Shown here piece by piece: positions 5,151-5,359 of a stretch of DNA of 5,359 nucleotides (position 1 is its first letter; every line of letters starts with the position of its first letter). The notes under the pieces are model-generated. The model did not search any database. It saw only the letters and a list, made by a program, of their open reading frames with translations, and was not told where the DNA came from. Both the position numbers and the translations under genes were made by a program. Origin of the DNA: RI-92 sp040235555 (GTDB lineage: Bacteria > Pseudomonadota > Gammaproteobacteria > UBA6429 > Thiohalophilaceae); NCBI GenBank assembly GCA_040235555.1, contig JBECKZ010000068.1:1-5359 (forward strand). Direction: 5' to 3'.

Positions 5151-5349
5151 GGGGTCAGATAGCATTTATTCCTAATATTAGAGAAAACTGTGCGACCAGA
5201 AACCGGAGGGTTCAGGAAGTACTCGACAAATCTCGAAGAGATTTTGGAGTGTTCTGACCTCGATTTCAAGGAGTACTTTATGCGAACTGAGCGGTAGCGA
5301 AGAAGTACTCGATGAAACCCGAAAGGGTTCTGGAGTGTTATGACCCCGG
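5151..5349 (+). repeat. Structured repeat element, copy C (three hairpins)
   Basis: GGGGTCAGATA opens the element and TTATGACCCCGGTTTT closes it, giving GGGGTCA/TGACCCC terminal inverted repeats. The palindromic box CTAATATTAG (5172-5181) and the GAGAAAACTGTGCGACCAGA block match copy A. Hairpins: AACC-GGAG-GGTT (5201-5212); AGTACTC (5218-5224) paired with GAGTGTT (5247-5253) enclosing the perfect AAATCTC-GAA-GAGATTT (5228-5244); and AGTACTC (5304-5310) paired with GAGTGTT (5333-5339) enclosing AACCC-GAAA-GGGTT (5316-5329), a GNRA-type loop. An extra inverted pair, AGTACTT (5272-5278) and AAGTACT (5303-5309), could form an alternative fold. The element may extend past the window end. Confidence 0.75.
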
Positions 5350-5359
5350 TTTTTTGTGA

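Noticed and set aside
5187..5215. GTGCGACC as a group II intron 5' boundary, with nearby hairpins as intron domains
   Set aside because: No catalytic domain V pattern or intron-encoded reverse transcriptase is present, and the hairpins are too short. The resemblance is limited to a few bases.

Overview
The window looks like chromosomal DNA of a gammaproteobacterium. The best support is a clear YcgN/UPF0260-family gene, a perfect FNR-type operator, and dispersed GGGGTCAGA/TCTGACCCC repeats of the kind often seen around REP-associated transposases in that class. I cannot name the genus. Four genes look intact, and two or three decayed or partial gene ends lie in the repeat-rich spacers.

Left part (1-2005): after a possible C-terminal fragment of an unidentified gene (1-72), a minus-strand gene (223-1776) encodes an FAD-dependent oxidoreductase of the phytoene-desaturase/retinol-saturase superfamily. 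Its upstream region reads as a textbook class II FNR promoter: TTGAT-N4-ATCAA at 1992-2005 is placed so that its centre falls at -41.5 from the start site implied by a TACAAT -10 box (1964-1969). A leader of about 180 nt follows. It carries inverted repeats and probably a folded RNA.

Middle spacer (2006-2670): a possible transposase-tail remnant, a structured repeat element (copy A, 2196-2376), a GGTGTCAGACACC palindrome, a second palindrome containing AGTACT, and a weak candidate promoter.

Centre (2671-4405): two plus-strand genes 43 bp apart, probably an operon. Both encode exported proteins with N-terminal signal peptides and conserved-looking cysteine pairs. The first (186 aa) resembles a PepSY-like fold. 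The second (376 aa) is a two-domain protein with an unknown cysteine-bearing N-terminal domain, a polyproline linker and a C-terminal beta-sandwich module like the one that ends DUF2961 proteins. Their joint function is unknown.

Right part (4406-5359): ycgN runs convergently on the minus strand, only 23 bp from the end of the operon. Beyond it are a shrunken repeat copy (B), an orphan C-terminal tail of a zinc-type alcohol dehydrogenase/quinone oxidoreductase (5050-5142), and a full repeat copy (C) reaching the window edge.

The most unusual content is the repeat family. Copies A and C each carry three successive hairpins. The inner stems differ in sequence but keep pairing, which is compensatory change pointing to a selected RNA or single-stranded DNA structure. 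Copy B looks like an internal deletion derivative.
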